Shown in pieces: positions 28,706-36,402 of a stretch of DNA of 64,000 bases. The DNA comes from CAWEBF01 sp963807235. GTDB lineage: Bacteria > Acidobacteriota > Vicinamibacteria > Vicinamibacterales > UBA2999. The notes beneath the pieces were generated by a model, which searched no databases, was not told the origin of the DNA, and saw only the letters and a list, made by a program, of their open reading frames with translations. The stretch's first letter is position 1; every line of letters begins with the position of its first letter. The stretch is taken from contig CAWEBF010000003.1 in the NCBI GenBank assembly GCA_963807235.1, forward strand, positions 138,462 through 202,461, written 5' to 3'. A program made the translations under genes and the position numbers.

Positions 28706-28981
28706 TTACAATCGAAGCATCGCCAGCACCAGCACCGTTGCCGCTACTACGAACACGGCCAGCGGGGCGTGGTCGAGAGTCTGTTCCCGTGCGGCCACAA
28801 ACACCGCGCCGGCCAGGTGGCCGGCCGTTGACATCATCGAACCGACGCTCGTTGACACCTCGCCTCTCTGGACGACGGAGAGCAGGCGCTCCCGTACCCT
28901 CTCGTCGATCATCATCAGTCCGATCAACAGGACGACCAGCGCGGCAGCGGAGATCAGCGCGTCGCCGAATACTCGTCGCAC
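28706..28981 (-). CDS. Small membrane protein of unknown function
   Basis: 91 residues from GTG 28,981 (VRRVFGDALISAAALVVLLI). Two membrane segments, ISAAALVVLLIGLMM and PLAVFVVAATVLVLAML, flank a ~45-residue loop rich in Ser and Val. It precedes the pseudo-receiver gene by 14 bp on the same strand, so the two probably form an operon divergent from the Tad locus. A longer frame upstream exists but is low-complexity and was not used. Confidence 0.5.
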   Translation of the reverse strand: MRRVFGDALISAAALVVLLIGLMMIDERVRERLLSVVQRGEVSTSVGSMMSTAGHLAGAVFVAAREQTLDHAPLAVFVVAATVLVLAMLRL

Positions 28982-29130
28982 GGCACGCCTCCTCGCATCC
29001 CTGCACCGCCGGGCGTCACGGCTAACACAAACGACGCCATGACCCCCACCACGCAAGGCGCGTTCCCGTACGCGGGCACACAACTGCGGCGCATTGCCGC
29101 GGCTGTGCCGAGGGATCGCGTGCCGCCGAT

Positions 29131-29159
29131 CACAAAACCGGGATCGGTGTTACGAACGC
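29131..29159 (+). promoter_or_regulatory. Upstream motif shared with the pilin leader region, copy 1
   Basis: CACAAAA-CCGGG, then GTTACGAA, aligns with 32,350-32,377 over about 28 positions with a one-base gap each way and few mismatches. Both copies lie upstream of a sigma-54-like promoter of the Tad locus. Confidence 0.5.
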
Positions 29160-29170
29160 CGCGGGCCGCT

Positions 29171-29252
29171 GCGCCAGCTGGCCGGCTGGCGCGGCCGCTC
29201 GGCAGCTGCACGGCCTGCGCGCCAGGCAACTGCACCGGCTGGCGCGCCAGCC
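29171..29252. promoter_or_regulatory. Cluster of GCGCCAG/CTGGCGC dyads, possible activator sites
   Basis: GCGCCAGC and GCTGGCGC pair around TGGCCG at 29,171-29,192. GGCTGGCGCGCCAGCC at 29,237-29,252 is a perfect 16-bp palindrome with the same half-site. They lie 300-380 bp before the sigma-54-type promoter, a usual distance for enhancer-binding-protein sites. The link to that class of activator is inference. Confidence 0.45.
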
Positions 29253-29552
29253 CGGACACATCGCCGGCTGGCGGTCGAGATGGTAACGGCGATTGCAGTT
29301 TCTTCCTCGCCAGGCTCCGCGTCGATGCGGCTGAGGCACGAGCAGCGGATCGAGGCCGTCTCAGAATTCTGAGCCCGGATCCACACCCCGTTCGCGCGAG
29401 CGCCGTGGCCGTAAGTGACTGCTCCGGCGCCCGAATGGCGCATGAAGGCCGAACGCTGCGCAGCAGCGACGGTGCGGCGCCGGGCCGCCGTCCAGAGAGC
29501 TTCGCCGTCGCGTTCTGTCGCGCGGGATACGACTTCGTTATCGGGCACATGC

Positions 29553-29568
29553 TGGCACAGAGGGTGCA
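29553..29568 (+). promoter_or_regulatory. Sigma-54-type promoter before the TadE genes
   Basis: TGGCAC-AGAGG-GTGCA has GG at -24 (29,554-29,555) and GC at -12 (29,566-29,567) with the required 10-bp gap, against consensus TGGCAC-N5-TTGCA. Transcription would start near 29,579, just before the AGAGGA ribosome site of the first TadE-like gene. Confidence 0.55.
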
Positions 29569-29594
29569 CTGAGGGCGTCCCCAGAGGACCAATT

Positions 29595-30080
29595 GTGAAT
29601 ACCCGATCCGAACGAAGATGGGTCTCGCGGCTGGTCAGCCGGTGTCGGGACGCCTCCGGCTCGAACATCGTCGAGGCGGCACTCGTCACCCCGCTGCTCC
29701 TGCTGCTGACGTTTTCGATCATCGACTTCGCGTCGCTGTTTTACGCCTACCTGGCGCTTGAAAACGGGGTGAGCCAGGCTTCGCGCTACGGCGTCACGGG
29801 CAGCCTCGAAGCGGGCATGACCCACGAGGAGTCGATCATCGCCGCCATGCGCCAGGCCACGCCCACGCTGACCATCGACTCCGAGGCCTTCGAGTTCACG
29901 CACATGTCGCCGGGTTCGGCCGTGTGGGAGCCGGGCTCAGGCGAGCCCAGCGACATCAGCCGCGTGACGGTCACTTATCCCTGGACGATCATGACGCCGC
30001 TGGTCAGCCGCATATTTCCGGATGGCGAGATTGTGATCCGAGTGGAGTCGGCGATGTTGAACGAACCGAGGTTCGAATGA
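29595..30080 (+). CDS. tadE: TadE-like pseudopilin
   Basis: 161 residues. GTG 29,595 has AGAGGA seven bases upstream. The N-terminus carries the TadE hallmark: a basic stretch, then G-SNIVEAALVTPLLLLLTFSI, with a prepilin-peptidase site after Gly and Glu at +5, followed by the hydrophobic helix and ENGVSQASRYGV. The C-terminal part is strand-rich (SRVTVTYPWTIMTPLVSRIF). Minor pseudopilin of the Tad pilus, needed for assembly. It overlaps the next gene by ATGA and lies just downstream of a sigma-54-type promoter. Confidence 0.85.
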   Translation: MNTRSERRWVSRLVSRCRDASGSNIVEAALVTPLLLLLTFSIIDFASLFYAYLALENGVSQASRYGVTGSLEAGMTHEESIIAAMRQATPTLTIDSEAFEFTHMSPGSAVWEPGSGEPSDISRVTVTYPWTIMTPLVSRIFPDGEIVIRVESAMLNEPRFE

Positions 30081-30667
30081 CACGGCTGCTGCGGCGCGCA
30101 CGATCGGAAGCGGGGCAGGGCATCGTGGAGATGGCCATCGTCCTCCCCGTTACCGTGCTCCTCGCCCTGGGCGTCGTGGAGATTTCCTACGCGCTCCTGC
30201 ACGAGCACATCCTGAGCAAGGTGTCCCGCGAAGGGGCCAATCTCATCTCGCGCGACGTGTCGCTGCTCGACGCCGGAACGGCCTTGCAACGGATGGAGAC
30301 GCCGCCCGTGGACTTCACCGACGGGTCGCGGGTGATCTTCTCGGTGTTGAAGAAGGGTGCGACCGTGGGCACGCCGAACTTCGATCGGATCATCCTGTAT
30401 CAGCGTCATGCGGTGGGCCCGATTGCCGCCGCCAGCTCGTTGACGACTCAGGGAGCCGGTGCGTTCGGTCCCGGACCTGACTTTCAGGCGCTCAACTCCG
30501 ACAACGACACGAATCTCCGGATCACGAACCTGCCCGCGAATCTGGACGTCGCGCGCGGCGGGCTCCTGTACGTGGCGGAGGTGTTCACCGATCACGAGGT
30601 GCTGACACCGCTCCACCGGTTCGGCGTCACTGTTCCCCCGAGGCTGCACTCCGTTGCCTTTTTCTGA
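30077..30667 (+). CDS. TadE-like pseudopilin, second copy
   Basis: 196 residues; start overlaps the previous stop (ATGA). The sequence RRARSEAG-QGIVEMAIVLPVTVLLALGV has the cleavage Gly, Glu at +5 and a long hydrophobic helix, as in TadE/TadF. The extracytoplasmic part carries SREGANLISRD and SVLKKGATVGTPNFDRIILYQ. It is co-transcribed with TadE and the VWA protein. Two TadE-family genes side by side are usual in Tad loci (TadE and TadF). Confidence 0.85.
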   Translation: MTRLLRRARSEAGQGIVEMAIVLPVTVLLALGVVEISYALLHEHILSKVSREGANLISRDVSLLDAGTALQRMETPPVDFTDGSRVIFSVLKKGATVGTPNFDRIILYQRHAVGPIAAASSLTTQGAGAFGPGPDFQALNSDNDTNLRITNLPANLDVARGGLLYVAEVFTDHEVLTPLHRFGVTVPPRLHSVAFF

Positions 30668-30694
30668 GCGGAGACTCCAGGAAGGCTTGCGGCG

Positions 30695-32138
30695 ATGACT
30701 AGACTGCGACGAACTCACTCGGGCGAGGCCGGTTTCGTTCTCGTCCAGATGGCTCTGGCTCTGCCGGTGCTGATGATCTTCACCGGCCTTGCGGTGGACA
30801 CCGGCCGCGCCTATGTGGTCAAGGCCCAGCTGTCCAAGGCGGTTGACGGCGCGGCGCTCGGCGCCGCCCGCATGCTGAACAGCGGCGATCCCCGCGGCGA
30901 GGCGGGACGCATCTTCAATGCGAACTTCCCCGCGGACTTCATGGGGACGACGAGCGTCACGAACCCGACGACCGACGCCGACTTCTACGAGATGCACGTG
31001 GAGGAGGACACCGGGCTCAACATCGTGACCATCCGGGCCACGGCGGTGGTGCCGACGACCTTCATGCGGATCGGCAACTTCACCGAGCTCACCGTCTCCA
31101 GCTCCAGCGAGGCCACGCGCCGCATGGTGGACCTGTCGCTGGTGCTCGACGTCTCGAGCTCGATCGGGTCCCAGTGGGGCTCGATCCGCGACGCGGCTCG
31201 CAGCTTCATCGAAGCCTTCGACGAAGACGCCGACCGTCTGTCGCTCATCTTCTACGGTTGGGGCGCACACGTCGAGGTCCCGATGCCGGCGGGCCGCGGG
31301 TTCGACAAGGCGGCGATGATGGCCGAGATCCCCAACAGCCTGCCGGGCGGCACGACGCCGATGTCCGAGGGGTTGTACCGCGGGTGGGACGAGCTGCGGA
31401 CCGTGACGAATGGCCAGCAGTCGGGCCTTCGCGTGATCGTGCTCTTCACCGACGGGTCGGGCAACATGGTCCCTGGCATCTGGGATGGCTCGGGCAATGC
31501 CAAGAGCATCTTCACGTCGGATTTCCCGCATCGCGACCCCGACCCGGACAACATCACGCGCGACAACCCGCAGATTCTGGGTCTTTACAACACGCGAGAG
31601 CGGGGCCCGCAGCCCGAGCTATACGGTGACGGTGCCCTACTGGGAGATGCCGAACGTCCACCCGAACATGCCGTGGATGCCCGCGACCAGCTCGCACCAG
31701 CACGGCCGCAGCAGCGGCATTCCCGGCTCGTTTCCGCTGCAGTCGGGGACGCTGACGGTGAACGGGGTGACCCAGTCCACGCGGCGCGGGCTGCGCGACT
31801 GGAACGCCGTGCAGATGAAGTATCCGGCGCACGTCATCAACATCCGCAACGCCGCCACCAACCTGACCGAGATCATCGCCAATGCCGCGCGCGAAGACGA
31901 CGCGGGAGACTATCGCATCCGGATCTACACGATCGGCATGGGCAACCTGGTGCGCTTCCAGCTGGGGGCCATTCCTGAAACGTCCGAGAGCGTCCTGATG
32001 CGTGTCGCCAACGATCGGCGATCGCCGGACTTCGACGACTCGCAGCTCGAAGGCAAGTACTACTTCGCGCAGTCGACGGCCGACATCGGCCCCGCGTTCC
32101 AGCAGCTGCAGAACCAGATCATTCGCCTGAGCAAGTAG
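30695..32138 (+). CDS. tadG: TadG-like VWA-domain protein (one frameshift)
   Basis: About 481 residues. The N-terminus SGEAG-FVLVQMALALPVLMIFTG resembles a prepilin-like anchor, but position +5 is Gln instead of Glu. The helix is followed by DTGRAYVVKAQLSKAVDGAAL, the Flp_assembly/TadG motif. A von Willebrand A domain starts at ~145 with DLSLVLDVSSSIGSQW (MIDAS DxSxS), GGTTPMSEGLYRGW (MIDAS Thr) and VIVLFTDGSG. The frame changes near 31,620; the domain then ends with IRIYTIGMGN and LRVANDRRSPDF-type sequence. It is the last gene before a strong terminator and probably contacts the pilus or surface. Confidence 0.85.
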
Positions 32139-32164
32139 AGGCGCGCACGACGCATCATCACGCT

Positions 32165-32199
32165 CACGAGCCGCGACGGTCGTCCCGTCGCGGCTCGTG
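32165..32199 (+). terminator. Strong hairpin terminator after the TadE-TadG genes
   Basis: CACGAGCCGCGACGG (32,165-32,179) pairs perfectly over 15 bp with CCGTCGCGGCTCGTG (32,185-32,199) around TCGTC. There is no clear U-tract, so it may be Rho-assisted or act to protect the upstream mRNA. It separates the TadE-TadG group from the pilin operon. Confidence 0.75.
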
Positions 32200-32220
32200 T
32201 CGTGTACGACGCGTTGCGCG

Positions 32221-32248
32221 CGGGCTCCGGGCTCCGGGCTCCGGGCTC
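32221..32248. repeat. Heptamer array, CGGGCTC x4
   Basis: Four perfect 7-bp units follow the terminator after about 20 bp and run into a CTTGCTC-rich linker. Confidence 0.9.
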
Positions 32249-32276
32249 CTGGCCTGTCTTGCTCCTTGCTCTTGCC

Positions 32277-32304
32277 AGAGCCCAGAGCCTAGAGCCTAGA
32301 AGCC
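32277..32304. repeat. Heptamer array, AGAGCC(C/T) x3 plus AGAAGCC
   Basis: Three 7-bp units and one 8-bp variant, preceded by CTTGCC. The same ending occurs in the hairpin modules at 46,925 and 51,027. Confidence 0.85.
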
Positions 32305-32349
32305 GTTCAACGAGCCCAAGCCGTTCAACAACGAGACACGGGCATCAGC

Positions 32350-32377
32350 CACAAAAACCGGGGCCGCGTTACGAATG
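32350..32377 (+). promoter_or_regulatory. Upstream motif shared with the Tad upstream region, copy 2
   Basis: CACAAAAA-CCGGGG, then GTTACGAATG, aligns with 29,131-29,159. It lies about 120-145 bp before the sigma-54-type promoter of the pilins, a common distance for an enhancer site. Confidence 0.5.
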
Positions 32378-32495
32378 TGCCGATCGCCTGGCTCCACACG
32401 TCGGCGCGGAGCGGCGGTGACGGATACCTGGCGCCGTGAGCAAACGACATATCCACAAGCACTTGCAGTCGATGGCTCAGCGGGGTTCCTGCCCA

Positions 32496-32511
32496 TGGCA
32501 TAGCCGTTGCG
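32496..32511 (+). promoter_or_regulatory. Sigma-54-type promoter before the Flp pilins
   Basis: TGGCAT-AGCCG-TTGCG has GG (32,497-32,498) and GC (32,509-32,510) exactly 10 bp apart and a full TTGC -12 element. A start near 32,522 leaves an 87-nt leader. This is the better of the two sigma-54 matches in the locus. Confidence 0.6.
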
Positions 32512-32608
32512 CTTTGGAGGCTGTCGTCGCGGTCGTGCTGGGGAGCGTGGCCGCAAGTGGGACATACGAAGCGCGTAGCAGTTGAGACGCGCAGGAGGAA
32601 GGGAAGTC

Positions 32609-32785
32609 ATGAAACTGTTCACTCTGCTGCGCAAGCTGCGCAAGAACGACTCCGGTCAGGACCTGCTCGAATACGCGTTGCTCGTGGCGCTCATCGCGCT
32701 CGTGGCCGTCGGCGCCATCACGGCGACCGGCACCGCCGCCGAAGCCATCTTTACGGACATCAGCACCCAGCTGGTCGCCCCGTAG
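32609..32785 (+). CDS. flp: Flp-family type IVb pilin
   Basis: Major pilin subunit of the Tad pilus, 58 residues as usual. AGGAGGAAGGG lies before ATG 32,609. The sequence is a short basic leader (KLFTLLRKLRKNDSG), cleavage after Gly, then QDLLEYALLVALIALVAVGA with Glu+5 and Tyr+6, the conserved Flp pair. The tail is about 20 residues (FTDISTQLVAP). Its own sigma-54-type promoter would allow strong or conditional expression. A second pilin follows after 119 bp. Confidence 0.95.
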   Translation: MKLFTLLRKLRKNDSGQDLLEYALLVALIALVAVGAITATGTAAEAIFTDISTQLVAP

Positions 32786-32904
32786 TTCACGCGTAGTGGG
32801 TCGTGGGGCGGAATTCCATGGGAAGCCGCCTCACGCTTCCTGCAAGGGCGAGCGCACAGCGTCGCCGCAGGCGGGCGACCGATGAGCCCTCTGGGAGCAG
32901 ACAC

Positions 32905-33087
32905 ATGCAACTCAAATTACTGAGCAGAGCCGCCCTACGACGCAGCCGATCGGACGCGGGACAAGACCTGCTCGAATACGCCCTGCTGGTTGCGCTGGTG
33001 GTGCTCGTGGCCATCGGCGCCGTGGACATGCTGGGTACCACCATCAACACATCTTTTTGGGAAATCATTGCCGCCACCGAACTCTGA
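32905..33087 (+). CDS. flp: Flp-family type IVb pilin, second copy
   Basis: 60 residues. Leader MQLKLLSRAALRRSRSDAG, cleavage after Gly, then QDLLEYALLVALVVLVAIGA. The mature helix is nearly identical to the first pilin, while leader and tail (INTSFWEIIAATEL) differ, so the copies are paralogs held alike where the filament packs. GGGAG upstream serves as ribosome site. Its 3' end overlaps the likely start of the prepilin peptidase gene. Confidence 0.93.
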   Translation: MQLKLLSRAALRRSRSDAGQDLLEYALLVALVVLVAIGAVDMLGTTINTSFWEIIAATEL

Positions 33088-33586
33088 CGCACTCGTGCTC
33101 GCCATCGTGGCCCTGGGCATGGGCGCCGCGGCGTTCATCGACCTGCGGACCCGGCGCATCCCGAACCTGCTCACGGCCTCGCTGACCGCCGCCGGCATCG
33201 GCATCGCCGCGGCCGGGCTCGGCCGCATCGGGCTGGGCGCCTCGATTCTCGGATGCCTGCTCGGCCTGGCGTTCATGCTGCCCGGCCACGTCTTCGGAGC
33301 CACCGGCGCCGGCGACGTGAAGCTGCTGGCGGCCGCCGGGGCCCTGCTGGGCCCGTCCGACACCATCTATGCCTTTCTCAATACAGCGATCGCGGGCGGC
33401 GTTCTGGCGCTCCTCGTGGCGCTGCGCCGCCGGCGCCTGCAGCAAACCCTCGGCGCGGCCGCGCGGCTCGTGGCCGGCGGGGGCAGCGACGCCGCGCTCG
33501 AGATCGAACGTCCGTCAACGGACAACCGGTTCGCGTATGGCCCGGCCATCGCGATCGGGGTCGTCCTCGTCGCCCTGAACTGGTGA
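33068..33586 (+). CDS. cpaA: Prepilin peptidase (A24 family, TadV/CpaA type)
   Basis: Membrane aspartyl protease that cleaves Flp and TadE-type prepilins after Gly. The first catalytic Asp lies in AAFIDLRTRRIPNLL and the second in FGATGAGDVKLLAAAGALLG, both intact. Five to six hydrophobic segments are visible. TTG 33,068, inside the end of the second pilin gene, gives a plausible start; GTG 33,095 is an alternative. About 172 residues, normal for the short TadV form. The C-terminal tail after the core (RRRLQQTLGAAARLV) is cytoplasmic. Confidence 0.88.
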   Translation: MPPPNSDALVLAIVALGMGAAAFIDLRTRRIPNLLTASLTAAGIGIAAAGLGRIGLGASILGCLLGLAFMLPGHVFGATGAGDVKLLAAAGALLGPSDTIYAFLNTAIAGGVLALLVALRRRRLQQTLGAAARLVAGGGSDAALEIERPSTDNRFAYGPAIAIGVVLVALNW

Positions 33587-33634
33587 GAGTGACCCGAGGC
33601 GCAGCCTCCGTAGGTTGAGGAGCACGCAAAAGAT

Positions 33635-34501
33635 ATGGCTCGCATTCGCATTTTCGTCGTCCTGGCCCTGGCGGTCATCGCTGGCGGCACCTTCGCGTAC
33701 GGGACCTACAACTACGTCCAGTCGATCCAGCAGAAAGCTGGGCCTGGCGTGAAGACCCGCACGGTCATGGTCGCCGCCACCGACCTCGAGCTCGGCGCCG
33801 AGCTGCAGGCCGACAACATGCGGGCGATCCAGTGGCCCGCCGACTCAGTGCCCGAAGGCGTGTTCGGGAGCGCCGACGAGCTCGTGGGACGTGGCCTGAT
33901 CGAGCCGGTCGCGCAGAACGAAGCGTTCATGCCCCGCAAGCTGGCGTCGAAGGAAGCCGGCGCGGGCCTGCCGCCCATCATCCCCGAAGGCTTCCGGGCC
34001 TTGTCGGTCCGCGTCAACGACGTCATCGGCGTGGCCGGCTACGTTCTGCCCGGCACGCGCGTGGACGTCGTGGCCACGGTCAACCCGACCCAGCGTCCCG
34101 AGGACGTGACATCAAAGGTCGTCCTGTCCGACGTGCGAGTACTGGCTGCCGGCACGAAAATCGAGCGCGACGTCACCACTGACAAGCCGATTGAGACCAG
34201 CGTCGTCACGCTGCTCGTGGATCCGTCGCAGGCCGAGAAGCTGACGCTGGCGAGCACGGAAGGCAAGATCCAGCTCGCGCTCCGCAACCCCGTGGACAAG
34301 ACCGCGCCGGCGACCGGCGGCATTCGGCCTGCCTCGCTGATGTCAGGCTCCGCCGCGCCGCGCCGCCTGCTGTTTGCGCGCGCCGGTTCGCCGGCCGTGT
34401 CCACTGCGCCCGTGGTCAGGTCTACGCCCGTCGAGGCGCCGTTCACCGTCGAGATCATCCGCGGCGACAAGCGCGCCCGCGAAGCCGTCAGTCAGGAGTA
34501 G
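33635..34501 (+). CDS. cpaB: Tad pilus assembly protein CpaB (RcpC)
   Basis: 288 residues. Anchor helix ARIRIFVVLALAVIAGGTFA, then a SAF domain (VKTRTVMVAATDLELGAELQ, IQWPADSVPEGVFG, RGLIEPVAQNEAFM) and the RcpC/CpaB domain (RALSVRVNDVIGVAGYVLPG and DVVATVN). This periplasmic protein is thought to help the secretin. No frameshift; 5 bp before the secretin gene. The C-terminal end VEIIRGDKRAREAV is a common finish in this family. Confidence 0.93.
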   Translation: MARIRIFVVLALAVIAGGTFAYGTYNYVQSIQQKAGPGVKTRTVMVAATDLELGAELQADNMRAIQWPADSVPEGVFGSADELVGRGLIEPVAQNEAFMPRKLASKEAGAGLPPIIPEGFRALSVRVNDVIGVAGYVLPGTRVDVVATVNPTQRPEDVTSKVVLSDVRVLAAGTKIERDVTTDKPIETSVVTLLVDPSQAEKLTLASTEGKIQLALRNPVDKTAPATGGIRPASLMSGSAAPRRLLFARAGSPAVSTAPVVRSTPVEAPFTVEIIRGDKRAREAVSQE

Positions 34502-34506
34502 CGAAC

Positions 34507-36366
34507 ATGAAGAGGACACGTCCAGTGTCGGGGCCCATTCGTACGCTGGCCGCCGGCACACCGATTCTGATCATCGCCGTCTTCGGCGGCCTGGTGCACG
34601 CACAAGTGCCGGCCGGCGGGGCGACTCCTGTGACGGCGGCCCAGCCAGTCCAGGCGGCAGCCACGGCCTCGCCGGGCGTCGAGGTGACCGCCGACGCGCC
34701 CGATGACGTGAAGCTCCTCGTCGGACGGTCCGCGCTGCTCGACGTCGGCTCGCCGATCGCGCGGGTGTCGCTGACGAGCGCCGACATCGCCGACGCGCTG
34801 GTGACCTCGCCGAGCCAGGTGCTGGTGCACGGCAAGGGCCCTGGCGCCATCTCCATGTTCGTGTGGAGCCGGGGAGGCGCGGTGCGCCGGTTCGAGGTGT
34901 CGGTGCAGCGCGACCTCGCGCGCCTGACCGAGCAGGTGAAGACCCTGTTCCCGACCGAAAAAATCGAGGTACGCGGCAACGGCAAGAGCGTCGTGCTGTC
35001 GGGCTCCGTGGCGACCAAGGACGTGGTAGACCGCGCCGTCAACGTCGCGTTGGGTCACGTCGAGAAGAAGGAAGACGTCGTCTCGCTGCTGCAGGTTCGG
35101 CAGGCGGAGGCCACCAAGCAGGTGCTGCTGCGGGTGCGCTTCGCCGAGGTCAGCCGTTCGGCGCTCACCGAGTTCGGCATCAACTTCTTCACCAGCCCCA
35201 CCGGAATCAACAACACGATCGGCCGCGTGACCACGCAGCAGTTCGCGGCACCTGGCTACGCCGACCTGGCGTGGACCAAGGCCAACGGCGATTTCGGGTC
35301 GGCCGTCACGTCGGCCGAGGGCAAGTTCAATTTCAGCGATTTCCTGAACCTGTTCTTCCTGAGTCAGAAGTACGACCTGGGCGCGGTGATCAAGGCCATG
35401 CAGGCCCGCGGGATCTTCCAGAGCCTCGCGGAGCCGAACCTCGTGGCGGAAAGCGGGAAGGAAGCGAGCTTCCTCGCGGGCGGCGAGTTCCCGATTCCCG
35501 TCGTGCAGGGGTCGCAGAACGGGTCGGCGGTGTCGATCCAGTTCAAGGAGTTCGGCGTGCGGCTCAACTTCACGCCGACCGTCAACGGCGACCGCGTGCA
35601 CCTGAAGGTGCGGCCCGAGGTCAGCACGCTGGACTACGCCAATGGCGTGAGCCTGCAGGGCTTCAGGATTCCCGCCTTGTCCACGCGGCGCACCGAGACC
35701 GAACTGGAGCTGCGCAACGGTCAGACGTTCGCCATTGCCGGTTTGATGAACAACCAGATGACGTCGTCGCTGCAGAAGATCCCCGGCATCGGCGACATCC
35801 CGATCCTGGGCCATCTGTTCAAGAGCCGCATGGCCAACAAGGCGCAGACGGAGCTGGTCGTGATGATCACGCCCGAAATCCTCGCCGATGAGTCGGCTGG
35901 CGTGACGACGGACCTGCCGCGTCTGCCCGAGCAGTATCTGCAGCCACTGCCCGAGAACCGCACGCGGCCCGAGCCGCCCCCGGCCTTCACTCCGGAGCGC
36001 CGCTCGAGCGTCAGCGCGCCCGTGCCAGGCGAGGCCGCCGCAGCCGAACGCAAGGCGCTCGAGTCGGCGCGCGAGCAGGCAGCGTGGGAGGCCCAGCAGC
36101 AGGCCGATGCCGAGAAGGCACGCGCGGCCCAGCAAAAGAAGGAACAGGCCGAGGCGGCGAAGGCAGCCGCGAAGCTGGCCGAGCAGCAGGCGAAGGAACA
36201 GAAGGAGTCGGCCAAGCTGCAGGAGGCCGAGCGCAAGCGCCAGGAGAAGGACGCGCGCGACCAGCAGAAGCGCGAGAAGGACGCGGCCGAGCGCGCCGCG
36301 AAGGTCGCGAAGGCCGCGGCCGCTGAAGGCGCGGCGAACGCGCCGCAGCCCGTGGCGGTGCCATGA
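34507..36366 (+). CDS. cpaC: Tad secretin CpaC (RcpA) with charged coiled-coil tail
   Basis: Outer-membrane secretin ring through which the Flp pilus leaves, 619 residues. Leader near IRTLAAGTPILIIAVFGGLV; then an N-terminal pilus/BON-like domain (KLLVGRSALLDVGSPIARVS, VVLSGSVATKDVVDRAVNVA) and the secretin core (QVLLRVRFAEVSRSALTEFG, SLAEPNLVAESGKEASFLAG, GEFPIPV, LNFTPTV, IPGIGDIPILGHLFKSR, ELVVMITPEILAD). The last ~115 residues are unusual: a highly charged Ala/Lys/Glu/Gln stretch predicted to be a long coiled coil, after a Pro-rich linker. Such a tail would lie in the periplasm or outside. It could bind a partner such as the SPOR protein downstream (inference). Confidence 0.92.
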   Translation: MKRTRPVSGPIRTLAAGTPILIIAVFGGLVHAQVPAGGATPVTAAQPVQAAATASPGVEVTADAPDDVKLLVGRSALLDVGSPIARVSLTSADIADALVTSPSQVLVHGKGPGAISMFVWSRGGAVRRFEVSVQRDLARLTEQVKTLFPTEKIEVRGNGKSVVLSGSVATKDVVDRAVNVALGHVEKKEDVVSLLQVRQAEATKQVLLRVRFAEVSRSALTEFGINFFTSPTGINNTIGRVTTQQFAAPGYADLAWTKANGDFGSAVTSAEGKFNFSDFLNLFFLSQKYDLGAVIKAMQARGIFQSLAEPNLVAESGKEASFLAGGEFPIPVVQGSQNGSAVSIQFKEFGVRLNFTPTVNGDRVHLKVRPEVSTLDYANGVSLQGFRIPALSTRRTETELELRNGQTFAIAGLMNNQMTSSLQKIPGIGDIPILGHLFKSRMANKAQTELVVMITPEILADESAGVTTDLPRLPEQYLQPLPENRTRPEPPPAFTPERRSSVSAPVPGEAAAAERKALESAREQAAWEAQQQADAEKARAAQQKKEQAEAAKAAAKLAEQQAKEQKESAKLQEAERKRQEKDARDQQKREKDAAERAAKVAKAAAAEGAANAPQPVAVP

Positions 36367-36402
36367 CCCAGTCGTTGTTCGCATCTTCAGTTCGAGGACA
36401 TC

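Larger units (their letters stand above)
28982..29594. other. Non-coding upstream region of the Tad locus
   Basis: 613 bp without a supportable gene; open frames on both strands here are low-complexity and lack ribosome sites. It holds a motif (29,131-29,159) shared with the pilin upstream region, two palindromes of the GCGCCAG/CTGGCGC type, a 24-bp imperfect direct repeat (29,206-29,253) and a sigma-54-type promoter at 29,553. Confidence 0.6.
32139..32608. other. Non-coding region upstream of the Flp pilins
   Basis: 470 bp without a supportable gene. In order it holds a 15-bp-stem terminator, two heptamer arrays, the second copy of the shared upstream motif, a sigma-54-type promoter at 32,496 and a leader of about 85 nt with a strong ribosome site. 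Confidence 0.65.

Noticed and set aside
28954..29592. Overlapping open frames on both strands in the Tad upstream region
   Set aside because: Low-complexity, no ribosome site and no recognisable domain; the regulatory content explains the sequence better.
30065..30080. tRNA-like GGTTCGAAT
   Set aside because: It is the coding end of the first TadE gene, with no acceptor or anticodon stems around it.
32386..32500. Possible c-di-GMP (GEMM-I) riboswitch before the pilins, because of GAGCAAACG
   Set aside because: The second conserved block (GACGCAAAGCC-like) and the expected stems are missing.
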